Assembly: GCF_902497555.1 (NCBI RefSeq)
Contig: NZ_CABVGP010000001.1
Span: 1,592,501-1,656,500, forward strand
DNA length: 64,000 bases
From: Amycolatopsis camponoti
GTDB taxonomy: Bacteria; Actinomycetota; Actinomycetes; Mycobacteriales; Pseudonocardiaceae
Direction of reading: 5' to 3'
Each line of letters starts with the position of its first letter. The stretch's first letter is position 1. The notes beneath the pieces are model-generated. The model did no database searches, was not told the DNA's origin, and worked only from the letters and a program-made list of their open reading frames with translations. Made by a program: the position numbers and the translations under genes. Below, one piece after another: positions 49,254-56,751 of the stretch.

Positions 49254-49438
49254 CAGGCTTCGCCGCGCAGCCGTGCGACGGTCTTCTCCGCCCGTGAGAC
49301 GCGCGTCGCGGGCTTCTTGGCCTCCGCCACCCACCGGACGTACTCGCGCCGGTGTGAGGGCGGCAGGGCCTCGAAACGCGCGGCCGCGTCCGGCGCCGCG
49401 GCGAGCGCGGCGGCCAGCTCGTCGGGGACGTCGGTCAA
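49253..49438 (-). CDS. Short OmdA/YdeI-type domain protein
   Basis: A 61-aa protein equal to the C-terminal OmdA domain of YdeI/OmpD-associated proteins: VPDELAAALAAAPDAAARFE, then LPPSHRREYVRWVAEAKKPA and RVSRAEKTVARL. Full-length relatives have about 190 residues with an N-terminal DUF1905-like domain, which is absent here. The start is probably TTG at 49438, overlapping the stop of the upstream gene by 4 nt (TTGA). Function of the domain is uncertain; some homologues affect bacteriocin or stress resistance. Confidence 0.7.
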   Translation of the reverse strand: MTDVPDELAAALAAAPDAAARFEALPPSHRREYVRWVAEAKKPATRVSRAEKTVARLRGEA

Positions 49439-49716
49439 TCCTCGGCGCCGATCGCGAAGGCCTGCTCGGTGTCGGCGCGGGAGTACGACCGGAACGCGAT
49501 GTGCGTGACGGTGTCGAGCACCCCCGGGACCTTCCCGATCCGGCCGGGGATGAGGTCGGCCAGCTCCTCGTGCGCGGACACCTGGACGGTCGCGATGAGG
49601 TCGACGTCGCCGGCGCACGAGTAGACCTCGCCGACGCCGTCGATGTCGGCGATCGCCTGCGCCGCGTCCGGGATCGCGTCCGCCTCAACCTGGATCAGCA
49701 CGATCGCGGTGATCAC
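49435..49716 (-). CDS. Stand-alone Lrp/AsnC effector (RAM) domain protein
   Basis: A 93-aa protein made only of the ligand-binding RAM domain of Lrp/AsnC regulators: VITAIVLIQVEADAIPDAAQ, VGEVYSCAGDVDLIATVQV and GVLDTVTHIAFRSYS. There is no helix-turn-helix. Such stand-alone domains form octamers and bind amino acids, and may pair with a full Lrp protein or modulate enzymes. GGAGG stands 6 bp before the GTG start at 49716, so the longer open frame upstream is not used. It overlaps the OmdA gene downstream. Confidence 0.85.
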   Translation of the reverse strand: MITAIVLIQVEADAIPDAAQAIADIDGVGEVYSCAGDVDLIATVQVSAHEELADLIPGRIGKVPGVLDTVTHIAFRSYSRADTEQAFAIGAED

Positions 49717-49757
49717 CTGGGTCCTCCAAGACTCGTCTGCGGGTGTCGCCCGCGATC

Positions 49758-50495
49758 CTAGGCCGCGGTGTGCGCCAGCCAATGGTCAGCCAGGGCGCGG
49801 TCACCGGTGATGGTGACGTCTTCGGCGGGCCGGCGCCGGGTGAGGACGAGCAGCAGGTCCTGGACGGGGCCGGCCAGGGTGACGTCGGCCGCTTTCGTCT
49901 CGCGGGCCCATCGGATGCCGTCGGGTGCACGGGTGACCAGCCAGGCCTGGTTCTGGTCCGGGCGGAGCTGGAGGGTCTGGCCGGTGCCGCACAGCTCGGC
50001 GAAGTCCGGCCGGAGGCTCGCCGTGATGGGGTTGGACAGCATTTCGAGCCACTCGCTGATCGCGTCCGTCGCGAGGTCAGGGGCCACTTCGATGGCGGTT
50101 CCCGTGGTCAGGGCCGCGTCGGCGTGGTGGATCGTGGTGTCGTGGAGCATCCGGCGCAGCCAGAACCTCGCCGGTTGCGGGCCGAAGAACGTCCAGACCG
50201 GCGTTTCGCCCGCGTCCAGGGCTGTCTTGGCGAGGTCCTCGGCGCCTTGGCGGAGCCAGTCGGCCCAGGTCGCGGGGGCACCGGGGTCGGCGTCGAGCGG
50301 GTCGGGGACCGGCGACGGGCCGGACCGGACGACGTCGGCGGCCCAGCGGTGGGCCTGGCCGATGTGACCGACGAGCACCCGCAGCGGCCAGTCCGGGCAG
50401 GTGGGGACGCGGGCGTCGGGGTCGGCGCCGGTGACGGTCTCCGCGAACGCGGCGGTGCGGGCGTGCAGTGCCTCGGCGAGGCTGGTGGTGTCCAT
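49758..50495 (-). CDS. Maleylpyruvate isomerase family mycothiol-dependent enzyme
   Basis: A 245-aa protein of the DinB-like mycothiol-dependent maleylpyruvate isomerase family. The N-terminal four-helix metal-binding part shows VPTCPDWPLRVLVGHIGQAH, with a His ligand, and MLHDTTIHHADAAL with two more His; a C-terminal SCP-2-like region follows (DVTLAGPVQDLLLVLTRRRP). Members use mycothiol for isomerisation, detoxification or thiol transfer. Substrate unknown. The ATG at 50495 follows good family alignment of the N-terminus. It is divergent from the MerR gene across 44 bp, which suggests that MerR controls it. Confidence 0.87.
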   Translation of the reverse strand: MDTTSLAEALHARTAAFAETVTGADPDARVPTCPDWPLRVLVGHIGQAHRWAADVVRSGPSPVPDPLDADPGAPATWADWLRQGAEDLAKTALDAGETPVWTFFGPQPARFWLRRMLHDTTIHHADAALTTGTAIEVAPDLATDAISEWLEMLSNPITASLRPDFAELCGTGQTLQLRPDQNQAWLVTRAPDGIRWARETKAADVTLAGPVQDLLLVLTRRRPAEDVTITGDRALADHWLAHTAA

Positions 50496-50539
50496 GGCCG
50501 TACCGTAGGAATTCCACCCGGCTGGAGGTTCGACCGAAG

Positions 50540-51445
50540 GTGACCGAAGACACACTCGGGATCGGCGACCTCGCCCGGCGGACGGGGGTGCCCGTCCGCA
50601 CGATCCGTTTCTACTGCGACGAAGGGCTGCTGGAGCCCGCGCGCAGCGTCGGCGGCCACCGCCGCTTCGACGGGGCGGCGATCGACCGCCTGAACCTGGT
50701 CCGGCGGCTGCGTGGGCTCGGGTTGGGGCTGCGTTCGATCACCGACGTCCTGACCGGCGCTCGTTCGCTGGACGAGGCGGTGGCTTCCGAGCGCGCGGCG
50801 CTGGACCGCGAGGTGGCGACGCTGGCCTGGCGGCGTTCGGTGCTGCGCGCGGTGGAGGAGTCTTCGCCGGCGGACCGGGCGGCCCGGCTGGAGCTGCTGT
50901 CGGCGGTGCGGGACGGGTTCTCGGCGCACGAGGCGCTGGTCCGCCTGTGGCACCCGATGACAACGGGCCCGATCCCGCCGGACACGGCCCGCATGTTCCT
51001 GGACATCAGCGCGCCGAGGCCGCCGGAGCAGCCGTCGACGGCGCAGGTGGTGGCGTACGCGTCGCTGGTGGTGCTGGCGGCGGACCGGACGCTGGCCGGC
51101 CACGTCCGGGCGAGCACGCTGCTGGGCCACGAGCGGATAGCGGACCTGGGCGCGCTCCACGCGGAGGTGGCGGCGGCGTGCTCGCTGGCTTTCGAGCCGG
51201 TGGCCGCGGGAGCGGCGCCGGGGCCGGGGGCGGCGTTGGACCGGTTCGTGGCGGCGCACGCGGCGGCAGTGGGGGCGGGGGACACCCCGGAGTTTCGCCG
51301 GGCGTTGAACTGCCGGACGGCGCCGGACCGGGATCCGCGGGTGCGGCGGTATTGGCGGCTGGCGGGGGAGGTCACGGGGGAGCCGGCGCCGATGGGGGTC
51401 ACGCACACGTGGTTGCTGGACGCTTTGGACCGGTCGGTGGCTTGA
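50540..51445 (+). CDS. MerR family transcriptional regulator
   Basis: A 301-aa regulator. The N-terminal winged helix is classical Mer[21 protein letters not shown], then GLLEPARSVGGHRRFD and a RLRGLGLGLRSITDVL stretch. A coiled-coil dimerisation helix follows (ERAALDREVATLAWRRSVLR). The C-terminal 170 residues are a helical effector domain of unknown specificity. The GTG at 50540 starts just after CGAAG. The 44-bp gap to the divergent mycothiol-dependent enzyme contains the imperfect dyad CCACCCGGCTGGAGG (50515-50529), a possible MerR site. Confidence 0.87.
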   Translation: MTEDTLGIGDLARRTGVPVRTIRFYCDEGLLEPARSVGGHRRFDGAAIDRLNLVRRLRGLGLGLRSITDVLTGARSLDEAVASERAALDREVATLAWRRSVLRAVEESSPADRAARLELLSAVRDGFSAHEALVRLWHPMTTGPIPPDTARMFLDISAPRPPEQPSTAQVVAYASLVVLAADRTLAGHVRASTLLGHERIADLGALHAEVAAACSLAFEPVAAGAAPGPGAALDRFVAAHAAAVGAGDTPEFRRALNCRTAPDRDPRVRRYWRLAGEVTGEPAPMGVTHTWLLDALDRSVA

Positions 51446-51563
51446 GCCTGGAAGGGCCGGGCCGGTTTGTTTCGGCGAGCCCAGCGCAGGGTTCCCGGCC
51501 GGGCTGAAGGGCACCGAAGCCGGACCGGGGCCACCCCGGCCCGCCTGCCAAAGCCTGTCCGCC

Positions 51564-53267
51564 TCACCCCACGTGCTCCAGGGAATGTGCCGTCGAGACC
51601 AGGTCCAGCCATCCCCGCCACCCGGCCACCGCCGCCGGCTCGGCCCATGGCCTGGTCGTCCGCACCAAGCGCACCCCCGGGCGGGCCAGCCAGCGCAACA
51701 GCACCCCCACCTCCTCCGGTGGTGCGCCGTTCAACGGGCCCGGGTCCGGCAGCACCGTCTCCGCCGAGGCCACCAGCGCCTCCACCACCGGCATCGGCGG
51801 CACCCCGCGCCGGGCCACGCCCGCCGAGGCCAGGCGGCCGTAGCGGATCACCGACAGCTCCCAGCCCCCGTTGCCATCCGGGGCCGCCGCGATCAGCTCC
51901 GCGATCGATGCCAGCGCCGTCTGGCGGTGGGCGCGGCCCAGTGCCCGGATCAGTCCCGCCAGCTCGTCGCGGTGGCGGGCCGCCTGCTCGAAGTGGCGGG
52001 CCTCCGCCAGCCGCTCGACCTGGGCCGCCGCCACGTGCAGGGGGCGGCCGTCGAGTCCCGCGATCAGCCCCGACACCGACTCCACCGCCGGGACGTACGC
52101 CTCCACGCTCTGCCGTCCCGCGCACGGCGCTCCGCAGCGCCCCAGCTCCGCCAGCACGCACGGGGTCCCGTTCGCCGTCCGCGGTGAGATCCGCTGGGTG
52201 CACGTCCGCAGCCCCGACGCCCCGGCCAAGGTGTCGGCGGTCGCGCGGGCGTCCGCCTGGTTGCGGAACGGGCCCAGCACCCCCGGCCGCGGCAGCCGGA
52301 CCACCGACAGCCGCGGGAACGCCTCCTCCGTCAGCCCGACCCACCAGCCCTGGTGCCGGTTCTTCGACCGCCGGTTGTACGCGGGCCGGTGCGCCGCGAT
52401 CAGCCGCAGCTCGCGCACCTCCGCCTCCAGCGCGTGCGCGCACACCACGTGGTCGACGCGCTCGGCCAGCGCGACCATCTCGCGGATCCGGCTCCGGCCC
52501 TCCGAACCCGTGAAGTACGACCGCACGCGCCGCCGCAGGTCCTTCGCCGTGCCGACGTACAGGACCTCCTCCTTCGGGCCCTTGAAGAGGTAGACGCCCG
52601 GCGCCGACGGCAGGTCCGCCGCCAGGTGCCGCTTCGCCCGCTGCGCCACCGTGACCTCGGGCAGGTAGCTCATCAGCTCTTCGAGCGAATGGACGCCCAG
52701 GTTGCCGACGCGCTCCAGCAGCCCGTGCAGCACGTCGACCGTCGCGCGCGCGTCGTCGAGCGCCCGGTGCGTCGGTCGCGTCCGCGCCCCGAACAGCAGC
52801 GCCAGCGCGGTCAGGTTGTAACGGCCCACCTCGTCGCGCGGCACCACCCGCCGGGCCAGCCGGACCGTGCAGACGACCGTCAGCTTGGGCCAGACGTAGC
52901 CGTGTCCTTCGCACGCCGCCCGCATGTGGGACGTGTCGAACCCCGAGTTGTGCGCCACCAGCACCGAACCGCCGATGAACTCCAGGAACGCCGGCAGCAC
53001 CTCCTCGATCGGCGGCGCGTCGTAGACCATCGCCTGCGTGATGCCCGTCAGCGACACGATCTGCGGCGGGATCGCCATCCCGGGGTTGACGAGCGTCGCG
53101 AACTCGCCCAGCACCTCGCCCGCGCGCACCTTCACCGCGCCGATCTCGGTGATGCCCGACGGCCCCGGCGCGGCCCCGGTCGTCTCGAGGTCGAACACCA
53201 CGAAAGTCGTGTCCCGCAAGGGAGTTCCGAGCTCGTCGAACGCGAGCTGTGCCTGGATCGAACGCAT
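51564..53267 (-). CDS. DEDDh exonuclease fused to a GIY-YIG (UvrC-like) endonuclease
   Basis: A 567-aa nuclease of the M. tuberculosis Rv2191 type. Residues about 20-180 are a DnaQ-like 3'-5' exonuclease: FDLETTG (Exo I), VAHNSGFD (Exo II), and HRALDDARATVDVL (Exo III with His). Residues about 220-305 are a GIY-YIG domain as in UvrC (APGVYLFKG, VLYVGTAKDLRRRVRSYF, ELRLIAAHRPAYNRRSKN). The remaining third resembles the UvrC UvrB-binding region (cysteine-rich GRCGAPCAGRQS), without the RNase H or HhH domains. It suggests a DNA repair role. It is divergent from the NYN nuclease gene. Confidence 0.92.
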   Translation of the reverse strand: MRSIQAQLAFDELGTPLRDTTFVVFDLETTGAAPGPSGITEIGAVKVRAGEVLGEFATLVNPGMAIPPQIVSLTGITQAMVYDAPPIEEVLPAFLEFIGGSVLVAHNSGFDTSHMRAACEGHGYVWPKLTVVCTVRLARRVVPRDEVGRYNLTALALLFGARTRPTHRALDDARATVDVLHGLLERVGNLGVHSLEELMSYLPEVTVAQRAKRHLAADLPSAPGVYLFKGPKEEVLYVGTAKDLRRRVRSYFTGSEGRSRIREMVALAERVDHVVCAHALEAEVRELRLIAAHRPAYNRRSKNRHQGWWVGLTEEAFPRLSVVRLPRPGVLGPFRNQADARATADTLAGASGLRTCTQRISPRTANGTPCVLAELGRCGAPCAGRQSVEAYVPAVESVSGLIAGLDGRPLHVAAAQVERLAEARHFEQAARHRDELAGLIRALGRAHRQTALASIAELIAAAPDGNGGWELSVIRYGRLASAGVARRGVPPMPVVEALVASAETVLPDPGPLNGAPPEEVGVLLRWLARPGVRLVRTTRPWAEPAAVAGWRGWLDLVSTAHSLEHVG

Positions 53268-53363
53268 GTGCGGAGCCTAGAGGCGACCACCGACAGTTTT
53301 CGGTCGCGCCCGGTCCGTGTGCCGTGCGGCGCGTGATTCCGGGGCGGGGCCTACCCTGGACCG

Positions 53364-54773
53364 ATGCACCCGCAGCCGCTCGTGCCGGAGCCGCCCGAGG
53401 ACCCCGCCGGTCCGTCGGGTGTCGCCGCGCGGCCGGAGCGGGCCGACGACCCCGCCGGGGAGCCCGCCGACCAGGCCGGGCGGCCGGATCCGGCCACCTG
53501 GCCGGCGCTGCCCGAGCCCGTCCGCGACCGGATCGCCGAGCTCTCGGCCGCCGCCGTCGCGAAGCTGCCCGCCACGGACGTGCCCCGCCAGCTGCGGCCC
53601 GTCGCCAAGTTCGCCCCGGCCAAGCGGGCCAAGCTCGGCGGTGCCGCCCTGCTCACCGCGCTCGGCGAGTCGGCCCAGTTCCGGACCGCGGTCATCGAAT
53701 GGCTGCGCGAGCACCGCACCGACGCGCTCGACCCCAACGCCGCCGATTCGGTCGCCGCGGCGGCCGCCGCCGTGCTGCTCGGCGAGTCCGGTGCCGCGGG
53801 GCGGGTCCGGCTCGTCGCCAAGAACGCCGAGGAAAACTCGCTGCGCGCCGAACGTGACGCCGCGCTGGCCCGCAGCCAGCGCCTCGAAGCCGAGCTCACG
53901 CAGCTGCGCGTCGAGCTCGCCGAGGCCAAAAAAGCCGCTGAAGGCGCGCGAGGCGAGCGCGAGGGCGAAGTCGAGAAGCTTTTGAAACGCCTTCGCGAGC
54001 AAGGCGTCCAGCTCCGCCAGGCCAAGGACGCGGCCGAAGCGGCGGCCGCCGAGACGGCGCGCGGGTCCGCCGCGCGCGCCGAGGAGATCGCCGCCCTCAC
54101 CGCCCAGCTCCAGCGCGAACGCCAGCGCGTCGCCACCGAACGCGCCCGCGCCGAACGCGCGGTGGGCGACGCCGAAATCGCCCGCCAGTCCGCCCGCGAG
54201 GCCCGCGAGGCCGACGAGGTGCGGCTGGCGCTGCTCATCGACACCATCGACGGCGCGGTCACCGGCCTGCGCCGCGAGCTCGCCCTCGGCGCCCGCGGGG
54301 CGCGGCCCGCCGACATGGTCCGCGGCGCCAGCACCGGCACCGGCCAGGGCGGCAAGATCGCCGACGTGTCCACGTTGGACCGCTACCTGGCGCTGCCGAA
54401 CGTGCACCTGATCGTCGACGGCTACAACGTCACCAAGACGGGCTACCCCGAGCTGGCGCTGGCCGACCAGCGCGACCGCCTGATCCACCAGTTGTCCGCG
54501 CTGGCCGCGCGCACGTCGGCCGAGGTGACGGTCGTGTTCGACGGCGCGGGCGTGCTGTCGGTCCCGGCCTCGGTGCCGCGTGGGGTGCGGGTGCTGTTCT
54601 CCGACCGCGGGGTGCTGGCCGACGACGTGATCCGCAACCTCGTCGCGGCCGAGCCCGCGGGCCGGCCGATGGTCGTGGCGACGTCCGACCGCGCGGTGGC
54701 GGACTCCGTGCGCGGCGGCGGCGCCCACCCGACGCCGTCCGCGGTGCTGGTGAGCCGCTTGTCGCGGGTCTGA
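53364..54773 (+). CDS. Coiled-coil NYN (YacP-like) RNA nuclease
   Basis: A 469-aa protein. A Pro/Asp-rich disordered N-terminus is followed by a helical region (PAKRAKLGGAALLTALGES), then a long coiled coil (about residues 155-300, full of Ala, Glu, Arg). The C-terminus (about 345-469) is a NYN/PIN-like ribonuclease domain of the YacP/Rae1 group: VHLIVDGYNVTKTGYPEL, VTVVFDGAG, VLFSDRGVLADDVIRNLV and MVVATSDRAVADSVR hold the acidic metal ligands. In Bacillus, the homologous domain cuts mRNA on the ribosome. The coiled coil probably mediates oligomerisation. It is conserved in actinobacteria. Confidence 0.9.
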   Translation: MHPQPLVPEPPEDPAGPSGVAARPERADDPAGEPADQAGRPDPATWPALPEPVRDRIAELSAAAVAKLPATDVPRQLRPVAKFAPAKRAKLGGAALLTALGESAQFRTAVIEWLREHRTDALDPNAADSVAAAAAAVLLGESGAAGRVRLVAKNAEENSLRAERDAALARSQRLEAELTQLRVELAEAKKAAEGARGEREGEVEKLLKRLREQGVQLRQAKDAAEAAAAETARGSAARAEEIAALTAQLQRERQRVATERARAERAVGDAEIARQSAREAREADEVRLALLIDTIDGAVTGLRRELALGARGARPADMVRGASTGTGQGGKIADVSTLDRYLALPNVHLIVDGYNVTKTGYPELALADQRDRLIHQLSALAARTSAEVTVVFDGAGVLSVPASVPRGVRVLFSDRGVLADDVIRNLVAAEPAGRPMVVATSDRAVADSVRGGGAHPTPSAVLVSRLSRV

Positions 54774-54883
54774 CCAGCCGGCCGAAGTGCAGGTCAGCCG
54801 CCTCTTCCGAGGCCGGTCGACGGAAATTGTCGGTGGTGGCGCCTACCGTGCTCCTCAGTCAGTCCCGGCGTGAGGAGGAGCAC

Positions 54884-55141
54884 ATGAACGACACCCCCGA
54901 CCTGTCCGAAGTGGACGTCTCGCACATTTCGGTTTCGGACATCGAAAACGTGGTGGTCGACTGCGATCGCTGCGTCGTCCGCGGCATTTCCTGCCATGAC
55001 TGCGTGGTGACCGTGCTGCTGGGCGCGCCACCCGCCGTCGTGTGGGACGCCGACGAGCGGCGGGCCCTGGACGCGTTCGCCGACGCGGGGATGGTGCCCC
55101 GCCTCCGGCTGGTCGAAGGACCCCTCCCGAACACGGCCTGA
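54884..55141 (+). CDS. CXXC-pair microprotein, unknown function
   Basis: An 85-aa acidic protein. It has two Cys pairs close together, CDRC and CHDC, separated by six residues (CDRCVVRGISCHDC), which suggests a zinc or iron-sulfur knuckle. The N-terminus is Asp/Ser/Val-rich (LSEVDVSHISVSDIENVVV) and the C-terminus looks globular (DERRALDAFADAGMVPRLRL). GAGGAGGAG stands 5 bp before the ATG, the best ribosome site in this stretch. It lies between the NYN nuclease gene and the NlpC/P60 gene, on the same strand, in a place where actinobacteria keep a small conserved protein. Confidence 0.75.
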   Translation: MNDTPDLSEVDVSHISVSDIENVVVDCDRCVVRGISCHDCVVTVLLGAPPAVVWDADERRALDAFADAGMVPRLRLVEGPLPNTA

Positions 55142-55566
55142 CCCCCGTTTCGTGTCGGCGCGCCGAGTGGTCGATCGGATCAGGTGAACGGTATGTAGCC
55201 GAATTGGCTCCGGAAGAAACCCCAGCGTGTAACGCCGATCACATGTTTTCTCCCCTGCTGGTCCGATGGTGTTTCCGGGCGCTACGGAGAGTTTTTGCCC
55301 CCCGGGTGGTGGACGTGGTGGCGGTCTTTTCGTAACCTGTCCGAGATCTCGTGGCCCCTGGCCGTCGAAAAGGGCGGCGACGCGGGATCGCCGCCGGACG
55401 CAGCTTTGTCGGGAAGCTGGGAACCGGAACCACCACCGCGTGCGGAACCTGTTGCAGCAGAAGACGGCTCGCGCGCGGGGCGGGACAGCGGCGAAGAGGA
55501 CTACCCCCGACCTCTTCGTGCCCCGGTCCCCTCGGCGGCCGAGACGCAAAGGAGACCCGCGCGACC
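55142..55566 (+). other. Long leader of the NlpC/P60 gene, structured, no gene
   Basis: 425 bp without a credible open reading frame of its own. Stable stems in order: GGCGGCGA/TCGCCGCC (55373-55395), CAGCTT/AAGCTG (55401-55419), CGAAGAGG/CCTCTTCG (55492-55518), the last enclosed by CGGGGC/GCCCCG (55476-55525), then CTCGG/CCGAG (55531-55543). The nested last pair lies 42 bp before the start codon. Cell-wall hydrolase genes of this type often carry a c-di-AMP riboswitch, but its conserved sequences are not seen here. It may be a different regulatory leader. Confidence 0.45.
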
Positions 55567-56619
55567 GTGCAGTCGCATCCAGTTAGGCGCGTGGTTTCAG
55601 GTGCCCTCGCCGCGGCTTCGGTGATCACCCTCGTCACCATCGCCCAGCCGACGGCCACCGCCGCCCCCATCCCCGTCCTCCAGGCCCCGCCGACCGGTTC
55701 GGACGCCCTCGCCCAGTACCGCGACCTCGCGGCCCAGGCCGAAAAGCTCAACGAAGACCTGCTCAAGGCCCAGGACGACCTGAAGGCCAAGCAGGGCGAG
55801 CTCGACAAGGCCACCGCCGACGTCAACGCGGCCAAGGACCAGGCCGCTTCGGCGGCCGAGAACCAGAAGAAGTACCAGACCCAGGTCGACAAGTTCGCCG
55901 GTGCGTCGTTCACCAGCGGCGTCCAGCTGAACAAGCTGTCGGCGCTGCTGGCCGGGACGTCCACTCAGGACTTCCTCGACCGCTCCTCGGCCCTAGAGGT
56001 CATCGCGACCGAGAAGAACGGCGCGATGGGCAATCTCACCGGCGCCGTCCAGCAGGCCACCGATGCCACGAACAAGGCTTCCGACGCGGCGAAGCGCGCG
56101 ACTGACGCGCGGGACGCGGCGGCGAAGCTGACCGACGACATCCGGGCCAAGCAGAAGACGCTGAACGACCAGATCGACCAGCTGAAGGCGGCCAACAAGA
56201 GCCTGAGCGCGGCCGACAAGGCCGCCCAGGGCGACAAGGGCGGCTCGCCCACCGGCCTCAAGGCGCCCACCGCGGCCGCCCAGACCGCGCTGGACGCGGC
56301 GCTGGGCAAGCGGGGCAGCGCGTACGTCTGGGGCGCCACCGGGCCGAGCACGTTCGACTGCTCGGGCCTGATGCTGTGGGCCTACAAGCAGGCGGGCATC
56401 ACGCTGCCCCGGTCGAGCCGCGAGCAGTCCACCTTCGGCGCCGCGGTGCCGCGGGACCAGCTCCAGCCGGGCGACCTCGTGTTCTACTACTCGCCCGTTT
56501 CGCACGTCGGCATGTACATCGGCGACGGCAAGATGGTTCACGCGCCCGACACCGGTGACGTCGTGAAGATCTCGCCGCTGCAGAGCCAGTACGCGGGAGC
56601 GCGACGCCCGACGTCGTGA
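55567..56619 (+). CDS. NlpC/P60 peptidoglycan endopeptidase, RipC-like
   Basis: A 350-aa secreted cell-wall hydrolase. A signal peptide (about residues 1-32, ending TATAAP) is followed by a long coiled-coil region (about 45-240, KLNEDLLKAQDDLKAKQGEL), as in FtsEX-controlled RipC, and a C-terminal NlpC/P60 domain. The catalytic triad is visible: Cys in STFDCSGLMLW, His in VSHVGMYIG, and His in MVHAPDTG. It would cut between D-Glu and meso-diaminopimelate. GTG at 55567 with AAAGGAG 12 bp upstream. It is the counterpart of M. tuberculosis Rv2190c (ripC) by position next to pimB. Confidence 0.92.
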   Translation: MQSHPVRRVVSGALAAASVITLVTIAQPTATAAPIPVLQAPPTGSDALAQYRDLAAQAEKLNEDLLKAQDDLKAKQGELDKATADVNAAKDQAASAAENQKKYQTQVDKFAGASFTSGVQLNKLSALLAGTSTQDFLDRSSALEVIATEKNGAMGNLTGAVQQATDATNKASDAAKRATDARDAAAKLTDDIRAKQKTLNDQIDQLKAANKSLSAADKAAQGDKGGSPTGLKAPTAAAQTALDAALGKRGSAYVWGATGPSTFDCSGLMLWAYKQAGITLPRSSREQSTFGAAVPRDQLQPGDLVFYYSPVSHVGMYIGDGKMVHAPDTGDVVKISPLQSQYAGARRPTS

Positions 56620-56632
56620 CCTGACGCACCAA

Positions 56633-56676
56633 GCCGAAGGGGCGGTACCGCACACACGCGGTGCCGCCCCTTCGGC
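56633..56676 (+). terminator. Terminator after the NlpC/P60 gene
   Basis: A 19-bp stem with one G/T pair, arms 56633-56651 (starting GCCGAAGGGGCGG) and 56658-56676 (ending CCGCCCCTTCGGC), loop ACACAC. It lies 13 bp after the stop codon. No clear T run follows, but the stem is very strong. Confidence 0.85.
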
Positions 56677-56751
56677 GTGTCATCCGAGGGACGGGGCTTC
56701 GCCACCCGGACCCCCGAACGAAGTGAGGTGGGGGCCGCTAGCCTCAGGGGC

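Noticed and set aside
55326..55337. MtrA-type GTAAC box before the NlpC/P60 gene
   Set aside because: Only one GTAAC half-site (TTTTCGTAACC) is clear; the second half-site at the expected distance is missing.
55142..55566. c-di-AMP (ydaO-type) riboswitch upstream of the NlpC/P60 gene
   Set aside because: Expected from gene context, but the conserved GGGGTGAATCC-like and CCGAACCCGTCAGCTAACC-like segments are not present.
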